From Cryptomeria japonica (lineage: Eukaryota; Streptophyta; Pinopsida; Cupressales; Cupressaceae), in the NCBI RefSeq assembly GCF_030272615.1, contig NC_081409.1, forward strand, positions 474,978,573-475,042,572: a DNA stretch of 64,000 nt, written 5' to 3'. A program made the translations under genes and the position numbers. The notes beneath the pieces are model-generated. The model was not told the origin of the DNA and made no database searches. It saw only the letters and a list, made by a program, of their open reading frames with translations. Shown piece after piece: positions 1 to 10,849 of this stretch. Positions within the stretch are counted from its first letter, which is position 1. Every line of letters starts with the position of its first letter.

Positions 1-1945
1 GGACCGGTGTCGACGAGCAAGACTTGCACTCAATCCCAAGAAATGTCGGTTCCTGGTGCCACAGGGGAGATTACTCGGCCACATAGTCTGTAAGGCAGGG
101 TTAAAAACAGACCCAGATAAGATCAGAGTTATTCTCGACATGGATAGCCCAACAGATGTTACAGGGATAAAATCCTTCCTTGGCCATGTTGGGTACTACT
201 GACGGTTCATTAAAGGATTTGCAGAAGTGTCCCTTCCACTTGAACGCCTAACAAGGAAAGGGGAACCATTTGTATGGGACAAGGAGCAGAACGAAGCCTT
301 CCAAGAACTCAAAACCAGATTGGTAAGTGCACCTATTTTGGCATACCCAAATTGGGAGAATAAATTTCATGTACATGTGGACGCTTCTAACTTTGCAATT
401 GGAGCCATCTTAACGCAACCTTGATCCTCAGGCTTAGACCACCCAGTATATTTTGCTAGTAGGTTACTGTCAAAGGCAGAAAGAAATTATAGCACCACAA
501 AAAGAGAAGCCTTGGGAATGGTATATGCAGTACAAAAGTTCCACCATTATCTTTTAGCCACACCATTCACATTCTTCGTGGATCACCAAGCACTCATGTA
601 CCTGGTGAACAAACCAGTTATTCAAGGACGGGTAAGCCGATGGTTGATCTTGCTTCAGGAATTCACTTTCAATGTCGTGGTGCGACTAGGGAAAAGTCAC
701 GTAATGGCTGATCACCTATCTAGAATAAAATCCGGGGAGCCAGGGGAAGGAGGAGTGAGCAAAGATCTCCCTGATGGCCATTTATTCAAGATAGCCGTGT
801 TACCTTCCTGGTACGAGAAACTCGGGCAGTATCTTTCTACAGCAACATTTCTAGGCGACTTGGCCCCAAGCGAGAGAAGGAAGCTCGCACTAAAAAGCAC
901 CACGTTTCAATTGATCCAAGGGCTCCTATATAAACTAGGGCCGGACGGTATCCTGCGAAGATGTGTCCTGGAGGATGAAATTCCTGGAGTCCTAAGAGAA
1001 TCTCACGAAGGACTAGCGGGAGGACATATGGGGCCGGATAGCACGGCACGGAAAATTTTGCTAGCAAGGCTCTGGTGGCCTACACTCTATGCAGATGCGA
1101 GGGAATGGGTGACCAGCTGCGACACATGCCAAAGGGCAGGTAAGCCACTTAAACGAGACTTCATGCTCTTGTTCCCGTCCCAACCATAGGAATTGTTCGA
1201 AAGATGGGGACTGGATTTCGTAGGACCTTTGAGGACGAGCAAGGTGCATAGATGCCACTACATTGTGGTGGCTACAGAATACCTCACTAAGTGGGCCAAA
1301 GCCAGAGCTTTACCCAACAACACAGCCTTGAGCACCGCCAAGTTTCTCTATGAACACATTGTGAACCGGTTCGGGATACCCCTGCAAATCACGAGTGATA
1401 GGGGGGTACACTTTGTCAATCAAGTGATACGCAATATGACAACAGAATTCAAGATTTTCCACACATTGTCTAGTCCGTACTATCCCAGGGCGAATGGCCA
1501 AGCGGAGTCCACCAACAAAGTACTTGTATCTATTCTCTACAAGACGTGTGGAGTAGAGCAAGGGGATTGGGAAGAGCGATTGCCAACAGTATTGTGGGCC
1601 TACCAGACAACGTACAAGGCGACAACGACACACACTCCCTTTTAGCTTATGTATGGACAAGAGGTAGTGATGCCAGTAGAATACACTATGCCAACCTTGC
1701 GGATAGCAGTGCAGAACAGATGGGGGGATGAGGAAAGCCTAAAGGAACGACTCATGACCTTACAAAAATTAGATGAGCGCCGCCTAATGGCACAATGGGC
1801 CATAGAAGTGGCTCAGAACAGAAGAAAAGCTTGGCATGATAAACATCTAAGGCGGATGAAGTTCTTGCCAGGGCAGCTGGTACTCAAGTACAATGGTCGG
1901 AATGAACTCCGACCAGGTAAATTTCGACTTCAATGGTCGGAATGA
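1..1945 (+). pseudogene. Ty3/gypsy pol remnant: RT C-terminus, RNase H, integrase
   Basis: One reading frame runs from the window edge to 1945, broken by stops at 200-202, 422-424, 1187-1189 and 1643-1645 and ending at 1943-1945; no frameshift is needed. The first 210 bases encode the end of reverse transcriptase (connection motif SFLGHVGYY). RNase H follows at about 230-900 with the HVDASNFAIGAIL motif. Integrase begins with an HHCC-type zinc region (GGHMGP, CDTCQRAGK) at about 1000-1150. The catalytic core then shows DFVGPL, TSDRGVHF and NGQAEST, which are the D, D and E of the DDE triad. No chromodomain is visible, and the integrase style (YLTKWAKA) suggests the non-chromoviral Athila/Tat side of gypsy. 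The 5' part lies outside the window. The element is dead as read here. Domain calls are firm; the lineage is inference. Confidence 0.9.
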
Positions 1946-1982
1946 AGTTCTCGCCAGGGCAGCTGGTACTCAAGTACAATGG
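1857..1982. repeat. Short direct duplication at the end of pol
   Basis: A 40-bp segment, 1857-1896 (starting tgaagttcttgcc), recurs at 1943-1982 with one visible change. The shorter phrase caatggtcggaatgaa also occurs at 1891-1906 and 1931-1946. This duplicates the end of the integrase reading frame and creates the ORF entrance at 1933. It looks like slippage or a local tandem duplication. Confidence 0.85.
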
Positions 1983-2062
1983 AAATTGGCTATTTTATTT
2001 ACCCATAGGTGGCCACAAGGACAAAATGATGGTGATAGGAAAAAATAAAATAGCCAATTTCC
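1981..2062. repeat. Perfect 20-bp inverted repeat (hairpin)
   Basis: Bases 1981-2000 (ggaaattggctattttattt) are the exact reverse complement of 2043-2062, with 42 bases between them. The stem is AT-rich and directly follows the duplicated end of pol. It could be the scar of a small foldback insertion or an RNA hairpin between pol and the accessory ORF; its function is unknown. Confidence 0.85.
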
Positions 2063-2768
2063 ACGAAGTCCAAACAGAAATATGGGAAGGTAGAGTAAAG
2101 TGGAACAAAGAAAAAATGAAGAGAGAAGAGGACGGAGAGAGAAAAAGAATAAGAAAAAACACAAGGCAAAAATATTTAAAAATAAAAGACCAAGGCAAAA
2201 TATCAAAAAATAAAGCCAAAACATTAAAAATGATAGCAAGGGAAAAATATAAGAAACGCGTAGGATACGCTAAAACCCGAAAAGTGAAGGAAAGCAAGGA
2301 GAAAAGGCGGCACATCACTCATACCACCGTATGCACAACCGAGGGAAAGAGACACATTGCACGCACAGTGGGTGTACGCGGGGTGAGTGTACGCAGCGGG
2401 GAGGAAAGCGTACATAGTGTGGAGGTGAGTGTACGCAGCGGGGAGGAGGGCGTATGCAGCGTGGAAGTGAGTGTACGTAGTGTGGAGGTGAGTGTACGCA
2501 GCGGGGAGGAGGGCGTATGCAGCGTGGAGGTGAGCGTACGCAGCGCGGAAGGGAGCTGTGACGTGGAACGAGGACACAACATCGGCGGCACACAGAGCAA
2601 CGACGCGAAGGGGGAGAAGGTGGCACGTAGGGAGAAACGTACGCAATCATCAGACGAAGGGGTGGCAGAATTCGGCTACAGCGTACGCAGCCCCAGGGAA
2701 ATAGGCTACGGATTACGTGGCACCTAAAAAACGCAACACCTCAGCCACAAAGTATACGCCCACAGCCC
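2063..2768 (+). other. Spacer between pol and accessory ORF, with open but low-complexity frame
   Basis: A frame stays open from 1933 to 2727. Its translation is first lysine/glutamate-rich and then a run of heptads of the SVRSGEE/GVCSVEV kind encoded by a DNA minisatellite. No known domain is visible, and the opposite strand is equally open through the repeat, as expected of repetitive DNA. I treat it as the variable spacer of the gypsy element, not as a gene. Some Athila/Tat-type plant elements carry tandem repeats in this position between pol and the 3' LTR. Confidence 0.6.
2383..2552. repeat. GC-rich 21-bp minisatellite, about 8 units
   Basis: Units resemble gtgagtgtacgcagcggggag alternating with variants such as gagggcgtatgcagcgtgga. 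The period of 21 bp keeps a heptad reading frame open. GC content is clearly higher than in the flanks, and CG dinucleotides are frequent (acgcagcg). Confidence 0.85.
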
Positions 2769-5033
2769 TTGGGTACAACACCATACACGCACGAGATGGT
2801 GAAAGAGAGTCACGGCAACCCTAGAACAGGAATTTACGATATAAATTACAAAGCCAGTACCTCAAACAAGCAAGCAATGGCCATGCCAGGAACCAGCAAG
2901 AAAAGCCAGGAGAGGGCATCGGAACAGGTGAATGTAGAGAATGTCACGTTTGAAGGAGTGCTTGGAAGCGAGTGCAGGAAGTGGTGGGAAAACAATGAGG
3001 AGGACCACCCCCTAAAGAGTTCATTGAAGAAAGCAGAAGTTGATAAAATCATTTTTATGCCTATTTTCAACCTAAAAGAATTTGAGCCTATATTGCGTGC
3101 CATGGTCCATGGGTATGAGCAGGATAGGCATAGATCAGTAATTGACTATTTGGGACAGACAATGGTCATTTCTTATGCACCCAAGGAATTCAGCAAGGTT
3201 TTCAGCATTCCTAGTAGCAGCGATTCAGCTATGAAACCGTCAGCAAGAATGCCTACAGAAGAAAAGAAGTGGCTACTGGAACACATTTGCGGCGACGCAC
3301 TCACAGAAGAGCAATGGAGCAGTTTATGGCAGAATAGCAATAGAAGGGGCCTGAAGAAATCTTATCTCACCTCACCAGAGTGGAGATGTGTCCTGGATAT
3401 CCTGAAGAGTAAGCTAACAGCAGCAAGCCGAGCATCCGATGTTGCAATATGGATGCTACACCTCATGCACGGATTGAGTAATGGCAAAATTTACAACTGG
3501 GGCCGCGTCCTTTCCAACCAGGTGAAGGAAGCCATGCTACTCAAACACGAGACTCTATACGTGCCCCATCACATCATTGCCCTCTTCTTGGAAGCATTGA
3601 GAACTCAAGTGGCGTTGGAAAATAGAGGAGGTTTTGTGGCCTCAAGCCGGGTAGAGCCCTACAAGCCAGCCATGCATTATTGGCTACACCTGGACACTTT
3701 TACAGTAACCACAGAGACAACACCGAGGAAAAAAGCAAGGCAAGAACTGGCAGGGAGCATAGAAGATGGAGGAGAAGAAGACAACAACTCTGAGGAAGAC
3801 GTAGAGACAGGGGAAGAAGAAACATACATATCATCTTCAGAGGAAGACGAAGGAGAATTCCAGATGGAGCCAATGGGCATGGAACAGGAAGGAGGACACG
3901 TAGGAGGTTTGCGGCAGGTAGGGACAGAAAGTCGTATGGGGGGCATACCAGCCGTACCAGGATGGGGAGTAAGAAAAAAGGTACTTTTCGAACTAGCACA
4001 GATTCCCATCACGGCACAATTGGTAACTAGGGTCATAGGGACCCCATCTCAGTTAGTAGACTTGAGGGGACATAGTGCTGGGGCCCACACCCTCTATATA
4101 AACACACCCAGGGGCGTGGAAGCGGCTAGAGCTGTCGCATTGGTAGTGGCACCAATAACTGATCCACTTGCAACCATGGAGGTAGGAAATACCGAAGGGG
4201 GAATACACTGTGAAGGGCCAGAGGGAGACAAAGGAAAGGGGACCGAGGAAACGGACATGGAGACAGAAGCAAATAGCCTACTAGCGAGATTCCAGATGGA
4301 CATAGAGGTTCCACCTCCTTCACCATCACTGGGGCCTGATCAACAGGAGGAGAGCCTGAGGATTGAAGAAATCGGGAAAGGGCACAGTACGTCCTCACTA
4401 GCAGAGGGGATCCGAGAGTGGGAACCGGTTGCGCAACATTTTCTTTCCGAGTTGGAAGTAATGAGGGCAGCCACAGAGAGGATGATAGATCATTCTCGAG
4501 GATCTGATATGCTTGCTATAGTAAGAGCAACGGAAGCACTACTGGCATTTATGACAGAAGGCTGCGAGAGGGAGTTCTCAGAGAAAATTAGGAACCAAGG
4601 TTGGCCCGACACGGAAACTCCAGAGATAGTAGCAGAATGGGGAGTACCACAGATCCTTAGTGGGCATACAGGAGGTAATCAGGAAGTAATGAGAGCTCTC
4701 ACTTCCATAGAACGGACTTTTCGTACTACATTCTTACAGCTCCAAAGGATGACCTGGAAAGCGAGCAGAATGGAAGGAGTCCACACCTTAGCCCTACAGC
4801 GAGAGAGTGAGCTAAAAGAAAGGATCCAGGCTATAGAGCAAGAAATGGTTCAAGAGAGAACCACGCAACGGGAAACAGAACGGAAGTTGGCTGCCTCTGA
4901 GAAGGACCGAATGGATGCACTCAGGCTTCTGAAAGCCACTCGAGAGAAGCAACTCCTTGCTGAAAGGGACTTGAAGATACTCCGAGAACGGACCACTACG
5001 GGAACAGGGACGTCCTCTTGTCCCTCTAAGTAG
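2769..5033 (+). CDS. Intact 754-codon accessory ORF of a gypsy element
   Basis: This is an uninterrupted ORF downstream of pol on the same strand and just upstream of the polypurine tract, so it occupies the env-like or extra-ORF position of plant gypsy elements. Residues about 60-320 look globular (WLLEHICG, WRCVLDILKSKL, IWMLHLMHGLSNGKIYNWG, YVPHHIIALFLEALRTQ). Residues about 340-380 are very acidic (repeated EE/ED). The C-terminal 120 residues are charged and coiled-coil-like (QREIEER-type heptads ending in ERDLKILRERT). I see no signal peptide, membrane segment or protease/polymerase motif. The start used is the first ATG of the open frame. The ORF is intact while neighbouring pol carries stops, which suggests either younger sequence or selection. 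Its general layout (globular N-half, coiled coil) resembles the accessory ORF at 41621-45140, but homology is not shown. The function is unknown. Confidence 0.75.
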   Translation: MGTTPYTHEMVKESHGNPRTGIYDINYKASTSNKQAMAMPGTSKKSQERASEQVNVENVTFEGVLGSECRKWWENNEEDHPLKSSLKKAEVDKIIFMPIFNLKEFEPILRAMVHGYEQDRHRSVIDYLGQTMVISYAPKEFSKVFSIPSSSDSAMKPSARMPTEEKKWLLEHICGDALTEEQWSSLWQNSNRRGLKKSYLTSPEWRCVLDILKSKLTAASRASDVAIWMLHLMHGLSNGKIYNWGRVLSNQVKEAMLLKHETLYVPHHIIALFLEALRTQVALENRGGFVASSRVEPYKPAMHYWLHLDTFTVTTETTPRKKARQELAGSIEDGGEEDNNSEEDVETGEEETYISSSEEDEGEFQMEPMGMEQEGGHVGGLRQVGTESRMGGIPAVPGWGVRKKVLFELAQIPITAQLVTRVIGTPSQLVDLRGHSAGAHTLYINTPRGVEAARAVALVVAPITDPLATMEVGNTEGGIHCEGPEGDKGKGTEETDMETEANSLLARFQMDIEVPPPSPSLGPDQQEESLRIEEIGKGHSTSSLAEGIREWEPVAQHFLSELEVMRAATERMIDHSRGSDMLAIVRATEALLAFMTEGCEREFSEKIRNQGWPDTETPEIVAEWGVPQILSGHTGGNQEVMRALTSIERTFRTTFLQLQRMTWKASRMEGVHTLALQRESELKERIQAIEQEMVQERTTQRETERKLAASEKDRMDALRLLKATREKQLLAERDLKILRERTTTGTGTSSCPSK

Positions 5034-5057
5034 ATATTTCTTGTTATTTTGCTGTGG

Positions 5058-5092
5058 TGTTCGTCTGGAAGACGAACAAGTTTTGGGGGGGG
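5058..5092 (+). promoter_or_regulatory. Hairpin plus polypurine tract before the 3' LTR
   Basis: Bases 5058-5066 (tgttcgtct) pair perfectly with 5070-5078 (agacgaaca) around a 3-base loop. Six bases later comes a run of eight G (5085-5092), the likely plus-strand primer (polypurine tract). The LTR then begins at about 5094 with TGATGTAAG. The tract is G-only rather than the usual mixed A/G. Confidence 0.7.
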
Positions 5093-5093
5093 A

Positions 5094-5395
5094 TGATGTA
5101 AGCCAGTTAATTAGTAAATAAGGCTTTTATAATGCTTTAAAAGAAAACAATAGTATTAAGTTATATCTACGGGTAGTTAGTTGCCTGACGGTTGGTGGCC
5201 TAACCAACCGCTAACTCTTTATATTGTAAACTCGTAGCACATTTTGGACATATTGGATTGGAGAGGAATATGATATACATTTGTGTTACATGAATTTATC
5301 TTGGTATACTGTGTTGTGTGTTATTGGTTCCATGCTAATGTTTTACTATGCTCTGGTGTTATAAATTGTATATTGATGTTTTGTATGCTACAACC
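5094..5395 (+). mobile_element. Truncated 3' LTR of the first gypsy element
   Basis: The LTR starts TGATGTAAGCC directly after the polypurine tract. It contains a hairpin (5189-5196 with 5203-5210, stem cggttggt) and a TATA-like ctttatattg at about 5217. It is cut near 5395, where minus-strand chromovirus pol begins, so its length and right end cannot be checked. The other LTR is outside the window. Confidence 0.65.
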
Positions 5396-5399
5396 TGAA

Positions 5400-8001
5400 C
5401 CACTTAGGCTACTAACAAGTATCCTCCCACCTTCCCACGTGGCATCCTCCAATGGCAAGTGCTTCCATCGTACCAAATACTCCTTGATAACTCTGCTCCT
5501 CAGCCTCGTCTCCCTCATATCAAGAATCTTTGCAGGAATTAGTATCAACCGACCTCCTTCATCCAATGGAGGCAAATCTGGTGATGAAGTAATGTGCTGC
5601 CCCAAAGCCTTCTTCGAACAAGACACATGAAAAACATTATGTATCTTGCTCTCTGAAGGTAACTCGATCTTGTAAGCAACCTCTCCAACCCTTCGAAGAA
5701 CTTTGTATGGTCCATAAAATCTAGGCTTGAGCTTTTCAGCCCCACTTCTCTTGAGTGTACTTTGCCTGCAAGGCTGTAGATGCAATAAAACCATATCACC
5801 AACCTCAAAGGTCCTCTCTATCCTGTGCCAATCAGCATAAAGCTTCTGTTGATTGTGCATGCTGAATGTTATCCTTAAGTGCCTTAAGGATATCATGACT
5901 ATCCTGAAGCCACTCTCGATTTCTAGGCGTTCTACTATCACCTAGCGCCAAATCCACAAATGACAAAGCATCATAAATGTATAAAGCTCGGAAGGGAGTC
6001 ATCCCATTAGACATATGATGCGTAGTATTATAGCAATACTCAAACAAGTATAACCAACACACCCACGCTCTTTGCTGACTCGAAACATAGTTACGCAAAA
6101 TCCCTCAACCCACTTGTTGATAATCTCGGTCTGCCCATCAGTTTGAGGGTGGTAACTGGTGCTGGGGGTCAACTCTGTACCTGTAAGTTGGAATAGTTCC
6201 TGCCAAAATATACTCATGAATCTACTATCCCGATCGCTGACAATGGTGCTAGGAAGACCATGGAGACGAAATACCTCACGAAAGAATAACTCTGCCACCT
6301 ATGAGGCTGGCTGTGAAATCAGCTGCAATAGGAAAGAAGTGTGCATACTTTGTCAGTCTATCAACAACCACATATATGCAGTCCTTCCCTTGAACTCTCG
6401 GAAGACCCGTAATGAAATCCATCGATATACCTTCCCACTTTTGCTCTATAATAGGCAATGGTTGCAGAAGTCCAGCTGGGAAAGTATGCTCTGACTTGTT
6501 CTACTGACAAGTCACACACTCGAGAACGTAGGGTAGGACCTCATACTTGAGACCCTTCCATGAGAATCTCTTGCGAACCTGCCTGTATGTCTTGAAGTAC
6601 CCAAGATGTCCTGTAGTGGTGTGTCATGAATGGCACATAGAATCTTTTCCTTCAGCTTTGATCCAGGAATTAGATAGATTCTATCCTTGTAGTATATCAT
6701 ATCATCAATCATAGCGTATCTGTCATCCTGGACCTATCCATCCATAACCTCACATGCGAACAGATTTTTGGAATACTCAACTAAAAGTTGAGACTTCCAA
6801 TCAGCTGAAATCTCCCTTATGGAACAAAGGGCAGCAACTGAAGGCCTCTTGGAAAGTGCATCAGCAACAACATTTTTCTCTTTCTGTTCCAAGAAGTATT
6901 TCAAACTATTGTGGTCATTCTCACCACAAACTTCCCACCCATTAAGTACTACCGAAACTTCGCCAAGGCATGCATGATGGCGAGCATCTCCTTATCGTAG
7001 GTGGAGTACAATCTCTCATTGTCCCGCAATTTCCTACTCTCATATGCAATGGGATGCCGATTCTGCATAAGTACTGCTCCTATGCCACCTCTTGATGCAT
7101 CACACTCTAGAACAAAGGGCTGAGAGAAGTCTAGAAGAGCTAGGACAAGACACGTGCTCATAACTTGCTTGAGCCTGTCAAATACACTCTATGCCTCATC
7201 TGTCCAGCTAAAAGCACCCTTCCGTGTAAGATTTGTCAAAGAGGTTGCTAGCTGTAAATACCTCTTCACAAACCTCCTGTAATATGCACATAATCCTAGG
7301 AAACCATGCAACTTTGAAACATTCCTAGTTGGCGGCCAATCTAGCATTGCCTGTATCTTCTCCTGGTGAACCTTTACTCTATCTGCACAAATCACATGTC
7401 CCAAGTATAATATCTCTATAAGTCCAAATTCACATTTGGACATCTTGGCAAACAGATACTGAGCTTGCATAATACCAAGAACCTCATCCAAATGCCTCGT
7501 GCTCCTCCTAGGGTCTACTGTATATCAAAATGCCATCAAAGAATACAAGACTTACACAGCTTCTTATTGAACACATTATTCATGCATGACTGAAACGTGG
7601 CAGGTGCGTTAGTGAGACCGAATGGCATCACTAAAAACTCATAGTGTCCGTAGTGGCATCTGAATGCGTTCTTATGGATGTCCTCATCACGAATACACTG
7701 CCCCATGGAGCTCATCTAGTAACTCATCTATACGCAGAAACGGATACCTCTTCTTAATTGTTTTCTTATTGAGTGCATGGTAGTCAATGCACATGCGCAT
7801 AGTGTCATCCTTCTTTTTCACCAACACCACAGAAGAAGCAAAGGGGCTAGAACTAGGCCTGATGAATCCCATGTCCAATAACTCCTGGATGGTCTTCTCT
7901 ATCTCATCCTTAAATGCCTTAGGATGACAATAAGGGACAGTAATCACGGGTTTGGCGCCCTCTAGCTCTATCACATGCTCAAACCCACGGTCCATGTACA
8001 T
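5400..8001 (-). pseudogene. Chromovirus (Ty3/gypsy) pol, truncated at both ends
   Basis: Read from right to left it gives RT (7687-8001: [29 protein letters not shown]), the RT palm, the RT end (7189-7491: YLGHVI, FLGLCAYYRRFVK) and RNase H (6949-7161: LECDASRGGIGAVL). Integrase follows: zinc region near 6512-6712, core at 5999-6458 ([24 protein letters not shown]). The C-terminus (5400-5941) ends in a chromodomain (EYLVRWKHLPLEDATWE). Several frameshifts separate these blocks. The RT active-site box at 7532-7543 reads FFDG instead of F/Y-x-D-D, so a catalytic aspartate is lost. No gag, protease or LTR is attached; homology stops near 8001 and near 5400, where the LTR of the previous element abuts. 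Confidence 0.92.
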
Positions 8002-9431
8002 AAATGGCTGATGTACATACCATTAGCTGAGCATATAGGTCTGATACAAATTTTCAGCTGATTGAATATGAAGATCAGCTCCAATATTAGCTAAAAACCC
8101 CAAATACAACCTAGGGTTTGATGCCCTTATTTCCAAGATGGAATGGTTGGCTGGGATAATGTTGGAAATGAGTTGTAATGGCCTCTAGAAGGTCTGATCT
8201 GCAATTAGTTGAAGAGGATCTGCCCTCAAGCTGATAAAGCTGCAAGTAGAACCTTAAATAATGCTGCCAACTACACACTGAAGCTGGATAATGCTGAAAC
8301 CTGTCACCAAGCGAGATGGGTCTTCGTCCAAACCTTCAAATTCTCCCAAAAATTTGTGTTCCTGGAAGCTCCAAGCTGTTCAAACCCTCAAGTTTGTTGT
8401 TGCTCTCCAAAATGAATTCATAAGAAAGAATCCAAATGATAGACAAAATGTCTGTTTATCCTCTCCAAGAAAGTTTGATCCATTTTGGGGTTACTATTTG
8501 CCCTAAAAATCATAAATTAACATTGAGGGTCTAATTTCTCATTGTGAACTTGGCCCCCTTTAAAAAACAACCTAAGGTACTAGGATGGGGGGAACATTTC
8601 ACTATTCCTCTTATGTTTCTCTGTTACTATTGACTTTTTAATAATCCCTTAAGGCCAACTTAAATACTTTAATTTTAATCATGGATTCAACCCCAGACTC
8701 CAATCTGAAAGGCTCGTAAAGCTCCCTGCTGAGTTCCATGACCCTCGGTTGGGTTCCCAAATGACACTGCTAACTTACGGGACCCTAATAGTAGGCCAAT
8801 CTCAGCTAAAGTCTGAGGTGCCTAAGGAAGGGACATTACAATGCCTTCGTCTTGGATTACTCTCTTGTTGTACTAGCAACAATTCTTGGATTTCTAGAGG
8901 AAATTCAAGATTGTCCAACTTCCTCCTCATCGTGAATGCCTCATCCTCTTTGTATGACTTGATTCTTGCAACCACCTCTTGTATATGTTGACATTCTTGA
9001 ATGCCTCGATGATGGGCAGATCTTTCTTCTTTGAAGGATAAATGTAATCCACCTCTGCCTTGTTATCTTCTTCATATCCACCTTTAGGTTGGTGTTGAGT
9101 TTTTATGTGGCCTGATTTTGAGATGCATTCTCTCTTGATGAATAGCTGTAGAGAGAGCTTTGGTGAAGTCTTTCCCTCGAAGTGCATCCCTACCTTGATG
9201 TTTCTCGCAGCCGGCTCCTTCACTATCTTCCTTAGTCACCTGCAAAAACAAACAAGATACCATCAAATATACCTGATATATACTGATTTCACGCATTTTT
9301 CAAACTTACTAATCTGATATGCATTCCTAATGGGGGGAAATGGTGTTTTGATTATGTTCAAATGTTTAATTTTGCATCGTCTATGTTCTGATTGGGGTTT
9401 AAGTCTGAGATTTTTAACATTTTGAAGTCTG
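8002..9431. other. Unassigned non-coding stretch
   Basis: No coding domain, LTR end or clear repeat was recognised here. The short open frames near 8209-8506 and 8749-9317 have no recognisable motifs and overlap frames on the other strand. Some of it may be leader or LTR sequence of an old retroelement, but I cannot show boundaries. Confidence 0.5.
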
Positions 9432-10310
9432 ATCGTGGATTTTGGCAAGTGGTGGACAAATTGCCGCACTTCATCAAGTGTACATGGATTTTGGAGACCC
9501 AAGGATAAAAGTCTCCTAGCTCGTGGATTTTGGAGACCCAAGGATAAATTTACTTACCTCTCCAAGTTGTTGACCGCATTAATCACCTTCATTATTCATC
9601 AAACTTAGCCATTTGCTTGATCAAATATCACAATGTTGCACTTACCATTGCCAAGTTGTGGATTTTATCAACCCAAGGATAACCTCTCCCGTGGTCATGG
9701 ATTTTAGCAACCTAAGGATAACCTCTCCCTTGGTTGTGGATTTTGGCAAGTGAAGGACAAATTTCATCATTATTCATTCTTGCCAACTATAACACAATAT
9801 ATTATTTCGCGTTCAATATGATATTTGATCCTCATTCAATTCACTCCAAGTCAAGGATTGAGCAAGTTCAACATTTCATCTCTACTTCAAGGATCAATCT
9901 TGCCATCTCCATAATTGAGGCATGGATTTTGGCAACTCAAGGAAAAAGGTCATCACTCACTACCTAGGTCATGGATTTGAGCAAGTCAAGGAAAAATGTC
10001 ACCATGGTCGTGGATTTGAGCAACTCAAGGAAAAATGCCTCCAAGGTCATGGATTTAAGCAACCCAAGGATAAACACTGCAAGTGAGACCTCGACCTTGA
10101 TTTAATCTTCATTACACCTCACTTTCATCGTGTTGATTTCCTCACTCAATTCAATCCAAGGTAATCCTTCATTGCCTATCAAGACATTTGGATAGCGCCT
10201 CTTTTTTTCATCATTAACAATTATGACCCCAAAGTCATGGATTTTGGTAGGTCGTGAATTTTTACAAGTCGTGGATTTTCATGCCCCAAGGATAAACTCA
10301 TTGACCTTCA
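9432..10310 (+). repeat. Degenerate dispersed motif array (catggatttt...caaggataa)
   Basis: A motif of about 30 bases, roughly tggattttggcaacycaagg plus ataa, recurs at least ten times. Copies lie near 9432, 9483, 9521, 9656, 9693, 9732, 9918, 9967, 10007, 10044, 10232 and 10268, and a stray copy lies at about 10891. Spacing is irregular: 37-40 bases in clusters, with gaps of 130-190. It is neither a clean tandem repeat nor coding. Confidence 0.75.
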
Positions 10311-10384
10311 CTCCAAGTTGACTACATCATTTGACTAAGCTAATCATTTTACTGTCTTTGCTTTCAAACTTTAAGGACTCGAGG

Positions 10385-10849
10385 GGGTAAACCTAAGTTG
10401 TTGGGTTCACCTGTTTGAGGCCCCTAACACGGATTGGGTTTGCGTGGGTCTTGGTTCGTGTTGGGTCCATGCTTGGTTCGACTAGGGTTCACCCCTGGAA
10501 CCCAGGACCCCTGGGGTAAACCATGGCCAGACCCGAGCGAACCTAGGCAACCAGCTGGGTTAAGTCACATCAAAGTGACTTTTAAACATTAAAAAATTAA
10601 GTTCTTTTGCCTTTTAAAAGTATTAAAACCTAATCTGCCCCTTGCTAAATACATTTGAGACCTAAAACAACTTCATTTGTATATTTCTTTAAATTTTGGC
10701 ATATAATACACACACACACTCACACACACATGTACGAATGAACCCAACCCACAAACCCAAAAGGCAAAATTTGTTTTGCCCAAACCCATGAATTGGGTTT
10801 TCGTCCTCGAACCTGCTCCCAAACCCGAACTAGTAACTTAGGGGTAAAC
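10385..10849. mobile_element. hAT-like non-autonomous element, 449 bp, with 8-bp TSD
   Basis: The element spans 10393-10841. It begins ctaagttgttggg and ends aacttag, giving a short inverted terminus (ctaagtt). Identical 8-bp direct repeats gggtaaac flank it (10385-10392 and 10842-10849). Subterminal regions are rich in gggtt/aaccc and cgaac/gttcg words on opposite strands, as in hAT foldback elements. The interior has an AC microsatellite at about 10709-10732. There is no transposase. The 8-bp duplication fits the hAT superfamily; family membership is inference. Confidence 0.7.

Noticed and set aside
2224-2650. Three overlapping minus-strand frames
   Set aside because: They are read-throughs of the 21-bp repeat with His/Pro/Arg low complexity and have no independent support.
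1933-2727. 264-codon open frame as a gene
   Set aside because: It is lysine-rich low complexity followed by a translated minisatellite, the opposite strand is equally open there, and no domain is visible.
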